From Clostridium sp. CAG:138 (GTDB taxonomy: Bacteria > Bacillota > Clostridia > Christensenellales > CAG-138), in NCBI GenBank assembly GCA_000435055.1, contig FR879702.1, positions 68,472 through 84,581 of the forward strand: a DNA stretch of 16,110 nucleotides, given 5' to 3'. Below are positions 7,564 through 15,355 of the stretch, piece after piece; position 1 is the first letter of the stretch; every line of letters begins with the position of its first letter. Made by a program: the position numbers and the translations under genes. Below the pieces are notes generated by a model. That model was not told the DNA's origin. It saw only the letters and a program-made list of their open reading frames with translations, and did no database searches.

Positions 7564-9933
7564 TTACGCAGGTGCACCGACCAACATTGCTTCATGCACG
7601 GGAAGGATTTTTTTGCTGTCGGGCATACGGACGAGAGCTTGATTCAGCACCTCCTCGGCGTTATGCACAAATACAATTTGCAGTGCATCAATAATATCCT
7701 TGGGAACTTCGGCAATATCCTTGCGGTTTTGCTCCGGAAGCAGCACCGTTGTGATGCCTGCGCGTGCTGCAGCAAGCAGTTTTTCACGCAAACCTCCGAT
7801 TGCAAGCACTCGGCCCCTGAGAGTGATTTCGCCTGTCATTGCAAGTCTTGCGCGCACCGGAATGCCTGTCAGTGCACTCGCAACAGCCGTCATGAGTGAG
7901 ATCCCTGCGGACGGACCATCCTTTGGAACTGCACCTTCCGGAACATGAATATGTATATCCGTATGTTGATTGAAATCATCGCTCAGTCCCAGTTCGGAAG
8001 CGTGTGCGCGGATGCACGTAATAGCAGTGCGTGCGCTTTCCTGCATAACATCGCCGAGACTTCCGGTAAGCTGAAGCTGACCCGTGCCTTTCAACGCTTC
8101 AACCTCAATTTCTAACAGCTCACCGCCAACGCTTGTCCACGCAAGTCCGTTCACCAGTCCGATTTCAGGCTCCTTATCCGCAGGCTCAAAGCTGTACCGA
8201 GACACACCGAGATATTCCTTTATTTTCGATTTGCTGAGCCGAATCCGTTTTTTTCCGTTTGCAATATCAACGGCAGCCTTTCGGCAAACTGCGGCAATGC
8301 AGCGTTCAAGGCTGCGAACGCCTGCCTCGCGTGTGTAGCAATTGACAATTTCGGAAATTTCCTCATCCCCGATGGTCAGCATGCTCTTCTTCAGTCCGTG
8401 CTTTTCGAGCTGCTTCGGAATCAAATACTGTCTTGCAATTTCGATCTTTTCGGTCGCAAGATAACTCGGAACCTCTATAACTTCCATTCTGTCCAGAAGC
8501 GGGCGGGGGATATCGGCAAGGTTGTTTGCTGTTGTTATGAACAGAACCTTGGACAAATCATACGGCATCTCCAAAAAGTGATCGCGGAAAGCAAAGTTTT
8601 GTGCTCCGTCAAGCACTTCAAGAATTGCGGCGGCCGGATCACCGTTATAATCTCGGGATAATTTATCAATTTCATCAAAAAGAATGACCGGATTTACGGT
8701 TCCCGCCTGCCGCATTGCAGAAATAATGCGACCCGGCATAGCTCCGATATAAGTGCGCCTGTGTCCGCGAATCTCCGCTTCATCCTTGATTCCGCCGAGA
8801 CTCATTCGAACAAAGCTGCGGTCCAAAGCCTTTGCAATTGATGCGGAAATGGATGTTTTGCCTACACCCGGAGGGCCCGCAAAGCAAATAATCTGACCGT
8901 TCACCTTTCCGGTAAGTTTCGCAACTGCAAGATACTCAAGAATACGCTGTTTGACTTTTTCAAGCCCGTAATGGTCCTCGTCAAGTATCCTGCGTGCATT
9001 TTGAATATCAAGATTGTCCTCGCTCATCTCGGTATAAGGCATGTCCAACAGACAATCGATGAAAGTTCGCAGGGACGGTGTTTCGTGTGAACCGGCAGGA
9101 AGGGTTGCGAACCTGTCGATTTCTTTTTCGAGTCGGATGCGAATTTCATCGGGAAACGTGCGTTTCTTCAGTCTTGCACGAAACTCATCGGCTTCCGTCT
9201 CCTCGTTCTCACCCAATTCTTTTCGAATTGCCTTTATCTGTTCGCGGAGGAAGTATTCCTTTTGATTCTTTTCTATTTGCTGCTTGACACTCGCCTCAAT
9301 GCGTTTGCTGAGCTTTGTGAACTCCTGCTCGCGTGCAATAATGTTCAAAAGCGTTATGCAGCGCGAGGCACTGTCCTCCTGTTCAAGAAAACACTGCCGA
9401 TCCTCGTATTTTTTCAAGGTTATGTTTGCAAGCCTGAATATATATGCAGTATCATCGGAGCTTTTCTCAATAACCTCAAATGCTTCGGAAAGGCTGTTTA
9501 CTCCGATCAGTTCAAGGTAATCGCGGCATTTTTTCGAAACGAGCGGACGGAGCGACGAAGCTTCCGGGTCGGTTTGCTCTTCATCGTCGCAACTGTAAAG
9601 GTTCGCGCTGAAAAAGGGCTCCTCGCCCGTGAAACCGTCAACAAGCGCACGGCATACACCTTCCGCCATGACGCGGACAGTATCTCCGGGCAGTTTAATT
9701 ACCTGCTTGATTTTGCAAATGCAGCCGATCTCATACAGCTGCTTTGCGGTTATATCGGTAAGTTTCGGATCTTTTTGCGCGGTAAGAAACACCAACCCGT
9801 CGTTTTCGGCGGCGGTTTCAATCGCGGCAACGCTCTTGTCCCTGCCTGCATCAAAGCTCAGCAGTGTGTAGGGCATTACAACCAAGCCGCGCAGAGGCAC
9901 AACGGGCATTTTTTCATAGTACTTAATAGCCAA
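7564..9933 (-). CDS. lon: ATP-dependent protease Lon (LonA)
   Basis: Cytosolic AAA+ serine protease degrading misfolded and regulatory proteins. It has 789 residues, close to the standard size. The N-terminal LON substrate-binding domain starts at VVPLRGLVVMPY (11-22), followed by a helical region (about 190-310). The AAA+ module has Walker A GPPGVGKT (353-360), Walker B ILFDEID (417-423) and sensor TTANN (467-471). The C-terminal protease has the catalytic dyad Ser675 in PKDGPSAG and Lys718 in GGLREK. The start is a TTG at 9933 with AGGA about 9 nt upstream; the first in-frame ATG (9909) has no ribosome site and would trim the LON domain. It is monocistronic, with a promoter just upstream and a terminator at 7488-7523. 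Confidence 0.98.
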   Translation of the reverse strand: MAIKYYEKMPVVPLRGLVVMPYTLLSFDAGRDKSVAAIETAAENDGLVFLTAQKDPKLTDITAKQLYEIGCICKIKQVIKLPGDTVRVMAEGVCRALVDGFTGEEPFFSANLYSCDDEEQTDPEASSLRPLVSKKCRDYLELIGVNSLSEAFEVIEKSSDDTAYIFRLANITLKKYEDRQCFLEQEDSASRCITLLNIIAREQEFTKLSKRIEASVKQQIEKNQKEYFLREQIKAIRKELGENEETEADEFRARLKKRTFPDEIRIRLEKEIDRFATLPAGSHETPSLRTFIDCLLDMPYTEMSEDNLDIQNARRILDEDHYGLEKVKQRILEYLAVAKLTGKVNGQIICFAGPPGVGKTSISASIAKALDRSFVRMSLGGIKDEAEIRGHRRTYIGAMPGRIISAMRQAGTVNPVILFDEIDKLSRDYNGDPAAAILEVLDGAQNFAFRDHFLEMPYDLSKVLFITTANNLADIPRPLLDRMEVIEVPSYLATEKIEIARQYLIPKQLEKHGLKKSMLTIGDEEISEIVNCYTREAGVRSLERCIAAVCRKAAVDIANGKKRIRLSKSKIKEYLGVSRYSFEPADKEPEIGLVNGLAWTSVGGELLEIEVEALKGTGQLQLTGSLGDVMQESARTAITCIRAHASELGLSDDFNQHTDIHIHVPEGAVPKDGPSAGISLMTAVASALTGIPVRARLAMTGEITLRGRVLAIGGLREKLLAAARAGITTVLLPEQNRKDIAEVPKDIIDALQIVFVHNAEEVLNQALVRMPDSKKILPVHEAMLVGAPA

Positions 9934-10003
9934 ATTTCATTTCCTCGTGTTTTGTTGTTTTTTTGCCGTGAGGGTGTATCAGTCATCGGCTTCTTTTTGG
10001 AGA

Positions 10004-10032
10004 ATTATACACGTTGTTTGAAAATTATACAA
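10004..10032 (-). promoter_or_regulatory. Candidate lon promoter
   Basis: On the minus strand a perfect TATAAT (10009-10004) lies 17 bp after TTGTAT (10032-10027), giving a start near 9997 and a leader of about 64 nt. A second TATAAT sits 20 bp upstream (10029-10024), within the direct repeat GTATAATT. No CIRCE or CtsR-like operator was recognised here. Confidence 0.5.
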
Positions 10033-10057
10033 CACACAAATTCAGGCATATATGCAA

Positions 10058-10261
10058 ATTCTCGGGGCAATCCTGTGTATCTTCATCAACAGCCCTTTAT
10101 TGCTCCGCATTCCGCAAAAGTCTGCATTGCTTTTCGATAACACTTTGTGCTCAATTCCGTACGGAGTGTCTGAATATAAACGGAGTAACACGGTGAATAG
10201 CGATATATTTGATGCCGAGAGCGGCTTTGCAGCCGGATTTCGGACTTTTTTTCTTTTTTTT
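10058..10261 (+). ncRNA. Possible structured RNA between lon and the peptidase gene
   Basis: This gene-less region shows nested complementarity: TCTCGG (about 10061) with CCGAGA (10215-10220), CCtGTGT (about 10073) with ACACGG (about 10188), and CTCCG (about 10103) with CGGAG (about 10181). Together they would make one long imperfect hairpin. The 3' end merges with a terminator-like element. A shape with a closing stem and a bubble is reminiscent of 6S RNA, but no primary-sequence match is claimed, and no good promoter was found upstream. Translated frames here look unconvincing. Confidence 0.25.
10215..10261 (+). terminator. Terminator-like hairpin with long T-tract
   Basis: CGGCT/AGCCG (10222-10226 with 10231-10235, TTGC loop) is flanked by CCGA/TCGG (10215-10218 with 10240-10243) and followed by seven T, a C and eight T. 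No protein gene ends just upstream on the plus strand, so it would terminate an unannotated transcript. Alternatively it may block antisense read-through into the next gene. Confidence 0.5.
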
Positions 10262-10273
10262 GGCACTCAAGTC

Positions 10274-10303
10274 TTGTTTATTCACCCATTGTTGTGGTAC
10301 AAT
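10274..10303 (+). promoter_or_regulatory. Promoter of the peptidase gene (extended -10)
   Basis: TTGTTT (10274-10279), an 18-bp spacer and TACAAT (10298-10303), with TGG just before the -10 box (an extended -10 TGn). Initiation near 10310 gives a leader of about 104 nt before the ATG at 10414. Confidence 0.6.
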
Positions 10304-10413
10304 ACAGTGTAGCTTGTATTTACCATGGCGGTTCGGCTCTTATGCAATCAGCCTGATTGGAGTATGCTTTGCGCAGAGTCGAGCGATACTCTTTATAGAA
10401 AGGAAAAATCATC

Positions 10414-11481
10414 ATGAAAAAAAGATGCGACAAACTCATTGCTAAGCTTCGTGAAAAAAACATCGATGCAGCAATAATCACCTCACCTGTTAACCGCAGG
10501 TATTTCTCCGGCTTCACCGGCAGCAACGGTGTTGTTATTGTAACAGAAAACGGTCGCGTTCTTCTTACTGACTTCCGTTATACCATTCAGGCAAATCAGC
10601 AGTGCGCCGGAGTTTGCGAAGTTCGTCAGGTTAACCGCGGAATAGGTTCGGGCGATGTTGAAGAAGTTCTTAAAGAATTTGACGCAAAACGCGTTGCCTA
10701 TGAAGATGCAGCTCTGACCGTTGCCGAATTTAACATGTTCAAGAGCATGCCCTTTGAACTTTTGCCCGAATCAAAGCTTATCTCGGATTGCAGAATCGTT
10801 AAGGATGCTGCGGAAATAGCAGAGCTTCAAAAGGCTCAGAATGTTGCGGATGCAGCTTTTGCAGAAGTTCTGAAACACGTAAAGGTTGGCATGACCGAGA
10901 TTGAACTTCGCAATGAATTCGATTATCTCATTCGCAAGTTCGGCGGGGATGACAATTCATTCGATACCATCGTCGGTTCCGGTCCCAACGGTGCGCTTTG
11001 CCATGCGTATCCCGGTCCGCGCAAGATTCAGAACGGTGATTTCGTTGTTATGGACTTTGGCGCACGCGTAAACGGTTATTGTTCGGATATGACCCGCACG
11101 TTCGCAGTCGGCAAACCCTGCGATGAGCTCGTGAAGATTTACAACATTGTTCTTGAAGCTCAGCTCAAGTGCCTTGAAGTGCTTCGTCCCAATATGAACG
11201 CCGCAGATCTTGACAAGACAGCGCGGGATATCATCACAGCGCACGGTTACGGCGAGTGCTTCGGTCACAGCCTCGGCCACGGGTTCGGTCTTGAAATCCA
11301 CGAAAGTCCCTATGCAAGCCCGCGTTCCGCAGATATTCTTGTCCCCGGAAGCACAATCACCGTTGAACCCGGCATTTACGTTGAAGGACTCGGCGGTGTC
11401 AGAATCGAAGATTGCTGCGTTCTGACCGAAACCGGTTACATCAATCTCTGTTCAACCACAAAGGAGCTCATCATCCTCTGA
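10414..11481 (+). CDS. Xaa-Pro aminopeptidase (aminopeptidase P, M24B family)
   Basis: Cytosolic metallopeptidase expected to remove N-terminal residues preceding proline (PepP/YqhT type). The 355-residue protein has an N-terminal creatinase-like domain (about 1-125) and a C-terminal pita-bread domain. The five dinuclear-metal ligands are visible: Asp214 in VMDFGA, Asp225 in CSDMTRTF, His289 in GHSLGHGFG, Glu318 in TVEPGIY and Glu332 in GVRIED. AGGA at 10401-10404 lies 9 nt before the ATG. It sits directly upstream of efp, a common pairing in Bacillota; no clear terminator separates them, so partial co-transcription is likely. The exact physiological substrate is not shown by sequence. Confidence 0.94.
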   Translation: MKKRCDKLIAKLREKNIDAAIITSPVNRRYFSGFTGSNGVVIVTENGRVLLTDFRYTIQANQQCAGVCEVRQVNRGIGSGDVEEVLKEFDAKRVAYEDAALTVAEFNMFKSMPFELLPESKLISDCRIVKDAAEIAELQKAQNVADAAFAEVLKHVKVGMTEIELRNEFDYLIRKFGGDDNSFDTIVGSGPNGALCHAYPGPRKIQNGDFVVMDFGARVNGYCSDMTRTFAVGKPCDELVKIYNIVLEAQLKCLEVLRPNMNAADLDKTARDIITAHGYGECFGHSLGHGFGLEIHESPYASPRSADILVPGSTITVEPGIYVEGLGGVRIEDCCVLTETGYINLCSTTKELIIL

Positions 11482-11535
11482 TAAGGTCAAAAAAGCCTTG
11501 TAAAAGCTTCTTTTGATGTTCTAAGTTAATTTTTT

Positions 11536-11573
11536 CCGCCTGCAAAACAGCGCAGTATGCGCCCTGCAGGCGG
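11536..11573 (+). promoter_or_regulatory. Nested hairpin in the efp upstream region
   Basis: A 9-bp outer stem CCGCCTGCA/TGCAGGCGG (11536-11544 with 11565-11573) encloses a second stem GCGCA/TGCGC (11550-11554 with 11558-11562). No T-tract follows (TCGATAAGG instead), so it is not a canonical terminator. It could be a processing or mRNA-stability structure, or a leader element, between the peptidase gene and efp. Confidence 0.45.
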
Positions 11574-11643
11574 TCGATAAGGTTCCGAGTGGACCTGTTT
11601 ATTGCAATCATACTTTATAAATTTATATCACGGAGGTATTCCC

Positions 11644-12201
11644 ATGATTTTAGCTGGCGATTTCAGAAAAGGCATTACCGTTGAAATAGACGGACAGGTT
11701 TGGAGCATTGCAGATTTTCAGCATGTCAAGCCCGGCAAAGGTGCGGCATTTGTTCGCACAAGGCTGAAAAACGTCATGACAGGTGCGGTTCTCGAAAGAA
11801 CCTTCAGCCCCACCGACAAGTATCCCACTGCACACATCGAAACCCGCGAAATGCAGTATCTCTATACTGACGGAGATTTGTATTATTTCATGGATAATGA
11901 GTCCTATGAACAGCTCGCACTCAATCATGAGCAGGTTGAAGATGCAATCGACTTCGTTGTTGAAAACTCCAACGTCACCATCCGTTTCTACAAAGGCAAT
12001 GCATTCTCCGTTGCAGCTCCCAATTTTGTTGAGCTGACTGTTACGGAGACCGAACCCGGCTTCAAGGGTGACACCGCGACCGGAACCACCAAGCCCGCCG
12101 TACTCGAAACGGGTTACAAAATTGCTGTTCCCCTGTTTGTTAACGAAGGCGATCGCATTCGCGTTGATACCCGCACCGGTGAATACATGGAGCGCTGCTG
12201 A
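11644..12201 (+). CDS. efp: Translation elongation factor P
   Basis: EF-P binds stalled ribosomes between the P and E sites and promotes peptide bonds at polyproline stretches. The 185 residues fit exactly, with the three OB-like domains in order: the N-terminal KOW-like domain (MILAGDFRKG...), the middle domain, and the C-terminal domain ending in the signature YKIAVPLFVNEGDRIRVDTRTGEYMER. The modified tip residue is Lys32 in KPGKGAAF, the same residue type as in Bacillus EF-P; the modification enzyme cannot be told from here. The start has GGAGG (11632-11636) 7 nt upstream. Confidence 0.98.
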   Translation: MILAGDFRKGITVEIDGQVWSIADFQHVKPGKGAAFVRTRLKNVMTGAVLERTFSPTDKYPTAHIETREMQYLYTDGDLYYFMDNESYEQLALNHEQVEDAIDFVVENSNVTIRFYKGNAFSVAAPNFVELTVTETEPGFKGDTATGTTKPAVLETGYKIAVPLFVNEGDRIRVDTRTGEYMERC

Positions 12202-12263
12202 GTTAACTGCTCTTAACAGACTCCGCGCCTCTGCTTAACAGGGTGGTTATAGGTTCAAATTCT

Positions 12264-12803
12264 ATGGCAAACGAAACAAATATCATTCAAAAGTCCGCTT
12301 ACCTGCGCGGACTTGCTGATGGAATGAAGCTTTCGGCGAATTCCGACGATACCTCAAAGCTTTTGCTTGCGATGATTGACTGCATAGACAGTATTGCGGT
12401 ACAGGTCAACGACAACACCGATCTCATTTGTGAGCTTGATGACGAAGTTGATTCCTGTTCCGATTCATTGGATGCTTTTGCAGAATTGGTTTTCGGCATT
12501 GATGACGACGATGACGAAATCGACATCAACGACGATGATGATCTTTTCGCTTGCGATGACGATGATGATGACAGCAAATGCTTTGGCTGCTCTTGCCCCG
12601 GCGAGTGCGATGATTGCTATTGCGACGAAGACTGCGAGGATTGTAATTGCGACGGCAGAGATGATGATTGCTGCATTACCTGCCCATATTGCGATGCGCG
12701 GGTTCCGCTTTCCACACTGATGGAAAGCGATAATCCCGTTTGCGGAATCTGTCATATGCCGTTATGTTCATCAACCGGTTTCGAGGAGGAATCCGATTCC
12801 TGA
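12264..12803 (+). CDS. CD1247-like acidic protein with Cys/Asp-rich segment and zinc ribbon
   Basis: Function unknown. The N-terminal helical part (residues 10-75, SAYLRGLADGMKLS...SKLLLAMIDCIDSIA) resembles the CD1247 N-terminal domain found in Clostridia (YLKGLAEG...LL.AI.D). The C-terminus has a zinc-ribbon-like pair, CPYC (140-143) and CGIC (160-163). Between them lies an unusual insertion: Asp tracts (80-103), then 13 cysteines within residues 106-143 in CxxC and CxC spacing (CFGCSCPGECDDCYC, DEDCEDCNCD). This is metallothionein-like in density and suggests metal or redox binding, by inference only. The ATG at 12264 is chosen; AGG at 12251 is a weak ribosome site 10 nt upstream, and an in-frame GTG at 12243 is the alternative. 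It follows efp by 62 bp and is probably co-transcribed. Confidence 0.8.
   Translation: MANETNIIQKSAYLRGLADGMKLSANSDDTSKLLLAMIDCIDSIAVQVNDNTDLICELDDEVDSCSDSLDAFAELVFGIDDDDDEIDINDDDDLFACDDDDDDSKCFGCSCPGECDDCYCDEDCEDCNCDGRDDDCCITCPYCDARVPLSTLMESDNPVCGICHMPLCSSTGFEEESDS
12501..12572 (+). repeat. GAT/GAC triplet-rich coding tract
   Basis: A low-complexity run of GAT and GAC codons encodes the Asp tracts of the CD1247-like protein. Mixed GAT/GAC use makes it an imperfect triplet repeat. It is a candidate for length variation between strains. Confidence 0.6.
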
Positions 12804-12848
12804 TTTTGCAGCGCACCGAACAAAGTCATTATTGAATCATTTTTTTCT

Positions 12849-12883
12849 CAGCAGGGTTCACATTTAATATGCGGATCCTGCTG
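12849..12883 (+). promoter_or_regulatory. Hairpin just upstream of the trmK ribosome site
   Basis: CAGCAGG (12849-12855) pairs perfectly with CCTGCTG (12877-12883) across a 21-base loop, ending 8 bases before AGGAG. Only TTTG follows, so termination is doubtful. It may shape the 5' end of the trmK message. No convincing promoter was found in 12804-12900. Confidence 0.3.
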
Positions 12884-12900
12884 TTTGCGAAAGGAGTTTT

Positions 12901-13689
12901 ATGGAATTTGACTCAGCTGCTCTTTGTGGATGTGTGGAATCGCCAAGCACTAAACGAAGTGTTTCGCTGCATCCGAGGCTGGAAGCTGCAGCTGCTCTTC
13001 TCGGCAAAACATCTGTACTTGCTGATATCGGGTGTGATCACGGCAGATTTTCGGCTGCAATGCTTCAACGCGGTATTGCTGAAAAAGTTATTGCATCCGA
13101 CATAAGTGCTCCGTCCCTCAAAAAAGCCGAACAGCTTGCGAATGTGTGCGGACTTTCAAGCAAGATGGAATGCCGTATTTCGAACGGTTTTTCGGCATAC
13201 TCTGCCGGTGAGACTGACAAGGCTGTTATACTCGGAATGGGCGGCGAGGTTATCCGTTCCATACTTTCACGCTCTGATTCATTCGCGCGTTCGCTTGAGT
13301 GCATTGTTATGCAGCCTATGCGCGGGGAAGCCGAACTTCGGAGCTATCTTTACTCAAACAATTATCGCATAATTGATGAAGCGGTTGTTTTTGACAGCGG
13401 GAGATACTATCAGCTGATTTCGGCAAAAAACGGAGCGCCGCGCCAACTTCCCGACTGCTTTGAAAAAGGTTTTTTTCAATTCGGTGCCGAAGCATTTAAT
13501 AAGCGTGACCCAATGCTTTTGCCGCTGATGCAGCGGTATCTTTGCATCATTGAAAAAAAGCTGCAGCGGGCAGCTTTATCGGGCGGCAGACCGAAGCGAC
13601 TCATTTTTGAAGCAGAAAGTACAGCAAGATTGATTTCTGAGTTTTTAAACGGGCGGAATGATGACTGTTCGGCGAAACACACTGATTGA
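12901..13689 (+). CDS. trmK: tRNA (adenine(22)-N1)-methyltransferase
   Basis: SAM-dependent class I methyltransferase that makes m1A22 in the D-loop region of tRNAs, known from Bacillus TrmK (YqfN). The 262 residues show LHPRLEAAAALL (23-34) and the SAM motif ADIGCDHGRFSAAML (41-55), then the acidic ribose-binding Asp67 in ASDIS, GMGGE (112-116) and MQPMRGEAELR (137-147), which corresponds to the family's Q-P-N-LR region. It is some 25 residues longer than the Bacillus protein, partly an N-terminal extension. AGGAG (12892-12896) lies only 4 nt before the ATG. It precedes the Nif3-like gene by 15 bp, the conserved trmK-nif3 order of Bacillota. Confidence 0.93.
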   Translation: MEFDSAALCGCVESPSTKRSVSLHPRLEAAAALLGKTSVLADIGCDHGRFSAAMLQRGIAEKVIASDISAPSLKKAEQLANVCGLSSKMECRISNGFSAYSAGETDKAVILGMGGEVIRSILSRSDSFARSLECIVMQPMRGEAELRSYLYSNNYRIIDEAVVFDSGRYYQLISAKNGAPRQLPDCFEKGFFQFGAEAFNKRDPMLLPLMQRYLCIIEKKLQRAALSGGRPKRLIFEAESTARLISEFLNGRNDDCSAKHTD

Positions 13690-13704
13690 TTAAAGGAGCA
13701 AAAC

Positions 13705-14481
13705 ATGCTGCTTAATGATTTTATAGATATAATGAATAAGCTCGCGCCGCAAGAGACGGCGCTTGGGTTTGACAATGTCGGATTAATAATCGGCACGGAC
13801 AGAAAGCAGATAAAACGTGTGCTTGTTGCGCTTGACTGCACCCTTGCCGTTGCACTCGAAGCGGTCGAAATCGGCGCGGATCTTGTTTTAACGCATCACC
13901 CGCTGCTTTTTTCGGCAGTTAAGCGTATATCTCCCGAATGCCCTCAAACGGCGGCTGTTTATACCCTTATCCGCAACGGTATTGCACTCTTTTCCGCACA
14001 TACAAACCTTGATGCAGCGGAAGGTGGAGTAAATACAGAGCTTTGTCGTCTGTTCGGGCTGCAAGATACGATTTCCGTCGGAGAAGACAGCATTATGCGA
14101 GTCGGCAATCTCCCTGAAACCATGATGCTGGATGATTTTGCGGCAATGGTTCAAAAGAAGCTCAACACGGTTGCGCGCATATCCGGCAGCAACACCCCTG
14201 TCAGCCGCATCGCCGTTATCGGAGGTTCCGGAGGTGCGGAATATGAGCAGGCACACGAAGCCGGAGCGCAGGTGCTTGTAACCGGAGAATGCAAACATTC
14301 GGATGCAATTGCCGCCTCCGTTCTCAACTTAAACATTATTGCCGCGGGGCATTACCAAACAGAAAACCCTGTGCTTATTCCTCTTGCTGCATACCTTCGC
14401 AGCAATACGGAAGGCGTTGAATACATGATATCCAAAGTAAACACGCCGACTTTCCGCACTTGCGGGCGGTGTGCCGAGTAA
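13705..14481 (+). CDS. Nif3-like dinuclear metal center protein
   Basis: Member of the conserved Nif3/YqfO family, annotated as a hexameric dinuclear-metal protein or GTP cyclohydrolase 1 type 2 homologue; the cellular role is unsettled. Metal ligands are visible in family motifs: His64/His65 in LTHHPLLF, His99 and Asp103 in FSAHTNLDAAEGGVN, and His216 and Glu220 in AGHYQTEN. It opens with the usual GFDNVGLIIG (21-30). At 258 residues it lacks the PII-like insertion that makes the Bacillus YqfO about 370 residues long. AGGAG (13694-13698) lies 6 nt before the ATG. It is in an operon with trmK upstream and, after a 62-bp gap, the zinc-ribbon gene. Confidence 0.93.
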   Translation: MLLNDFIDIMNKLAPQETALGFDNVGLIIGTDRKQIKRVLVALDCTLAVALEAVEIGADLVLTHHPLLFSAVKRISPECPQTAAVYTLIRNGIALFSAHTNLDAAEGGVNTELCRLFGLQDTISVGEDSIMRVGNLPETMMLDDFAAMVQKKLNTVARISGSNTPVSRIAVIGGSGGAEYEQAHEAGAQVLVTGECKHSDAIAASVLNLNIIAAGHYQTENPVLIPLAAYLRSNTEGVEYMISKVNTPTFRTCGRCAE

Positions 14482-14543
14482 GCGATTATTAATTGCTGAA
14501 AACTGGCTTTGGATGGTAAGTTTATTGAAAGGATGAAACTGTT

Positions 14544-15257
14544 ATGAATAAACTGGATGCACTTTGGGAGTATCAGCAGGCAGAGCTTGCTCTCGCACGA
14601 CTGAAGAGGGAAATGAAATCCTCGCCGTCATATCAAAAACGCACAAAGCTGCATAACTTTCTTGCAGAACAGCAAGCGAGCATCGAAAAAATAAATGCGG
14701 ATATGCGGGCAAAGGACGGTTCACTTGCAACATGTTCATCAAAGCTTGACGCGCTTTTAAAACGTTATGATCTTGAAAAATCCGAACTTGACATCATGGA
14801 AAATGATGAAGAAAGCACTGCTGCGGAGTTAACGGAAGCAAAAAAATCCATTGAAAAGCTGCTTGAAGAAATAAATGCTTTGCACAAAGAGCTTGCCGAG
14901 ATGATAACATGGTTGAATCAAGCTTCCGAGGCTATTTCTTCCGCATACTCCAAGGCGGGACGCGCAAAAAAGGACTATGATGCCGTTCGTGCCGTTTGCG
15001 ATGCGGAAAAGGATGCATTCAAACCCAGGCTTGACGCCGCAGAAGCCTTGATTGCCGAAAAACGCGGAGATGTTCCGGATGAACTTATGTCCAAATATCT
15101 TGCACTCAAAAAGAATTATGTCAATCCTGTTGCAAAGGTTGCCAATAATCAATGCAGCGGATGCTATATGATGCTTCCGTCAGCCGTTGTTAAAAGAGTT
15201 GCCGGAAAAACAAGCGTTGTTGAATGCGAGAACTGCGGACGAATCCTTACCATGTAA
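14544..15257 (+). CDS. Coiled-coil protein with C4 zinc ribbon
   Basis: A 237-residue protein with a long charged coiled-coil (about 5-190, rich in Lys/Glu/Ala heptads) and a C-terminal C4 zinc ribbon (Cys204, Cys207, Cys228, Cys231; CSGCYMML ... CENCGRIL). This layout matches the family of HP0958/FlgZ of Helicobacter and CT398 of Chlamydia, which act as nucleic-acid or protein adaptors; the role in Clostridia is unknown. No membrane segment is present. AAAGGA lies about 10 nt before the ATG. It follows the Nif3-like gene and precedes rnpB. No terminator-like hairpin was found in the 100 bp after the stop. Confidence 0.88.
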   Translation: MNKLDALWEYQQAELALARLKREMKSSPSYQKRTKLHNFLAEQQASIEKINADMRAKDGSLATCSSKLDALLKRYDLEKSELDIMENDEESTAAELTEAKKSIEKLLEEINALHKELAEMITWLNQASEAISSAYSKAGRAKKDYDAVRAVCDAEKDAFKPRLDAAEALIAEKRGDVPDELMSKYLALKKNYVNPVAKVANNQCSGCYMMLPSAVVKRVAGKTSVVECENCGRILTM

Positions 15258-15321
15258 GCTTTTGTGTTATAGATACTGATACCATAGGAATGCTTTCGAA
15301 GAATAAAGACTCATTTTGTTC

Positions 15322-15350
15322 TTTACACAGCATTGAGTTTGCATTATAAT
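15322..15350 (+). promoter_or_regulatory. rnpB promoter
   Basis: TTTACA (15322-15327), a 17-bp spacer, and a perfect TATAAT (15345-15350). The predicted start at about 15357 coincides with the first base of the RNase P RNA P1 helix. Confidence 0.85.
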
Positions 15351-15355
15351 ACTAT

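Noticed and set aside
9262..10140. Long open frame on the plus strand (292 codons) opposite lon
   Set aside because: It is antisense to the well-supported lon gene, with no recognisable protein features. It is a shadow frame.
10260..10269. Half of a CIRCE heat-shock operator (GGCACTC)
   Set aside because: The second inverted half at the required 9-bp distance is missing, and it lies on the peptidase-gene side rather than near the lon promoter.
12247..12265. tRNA T-arm-like sequence (ATAGG TTCAAAT TCTAT)
   Set aside because: The arm can pair, but no matching acceptor, D or anticodon arms are found around it, and it overlaps the likely start of the CD1247-like gene. Probably chance or a very small relic.
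12299..12577. Ser-rich frame opposite the Asp tract
   Set aside because: Reverse reading of GAT/GAC triplets gives Ser/Ile/Val runs automatically; nothing else supports a gene.
12786..12802. Small hairpin AGGAAT/ATTCCT at the end of the CD1247-like gene
   Set aside because: A six-bp stem with a three-base loop, with only GATTTTG after it, is too weak to call a terminator.
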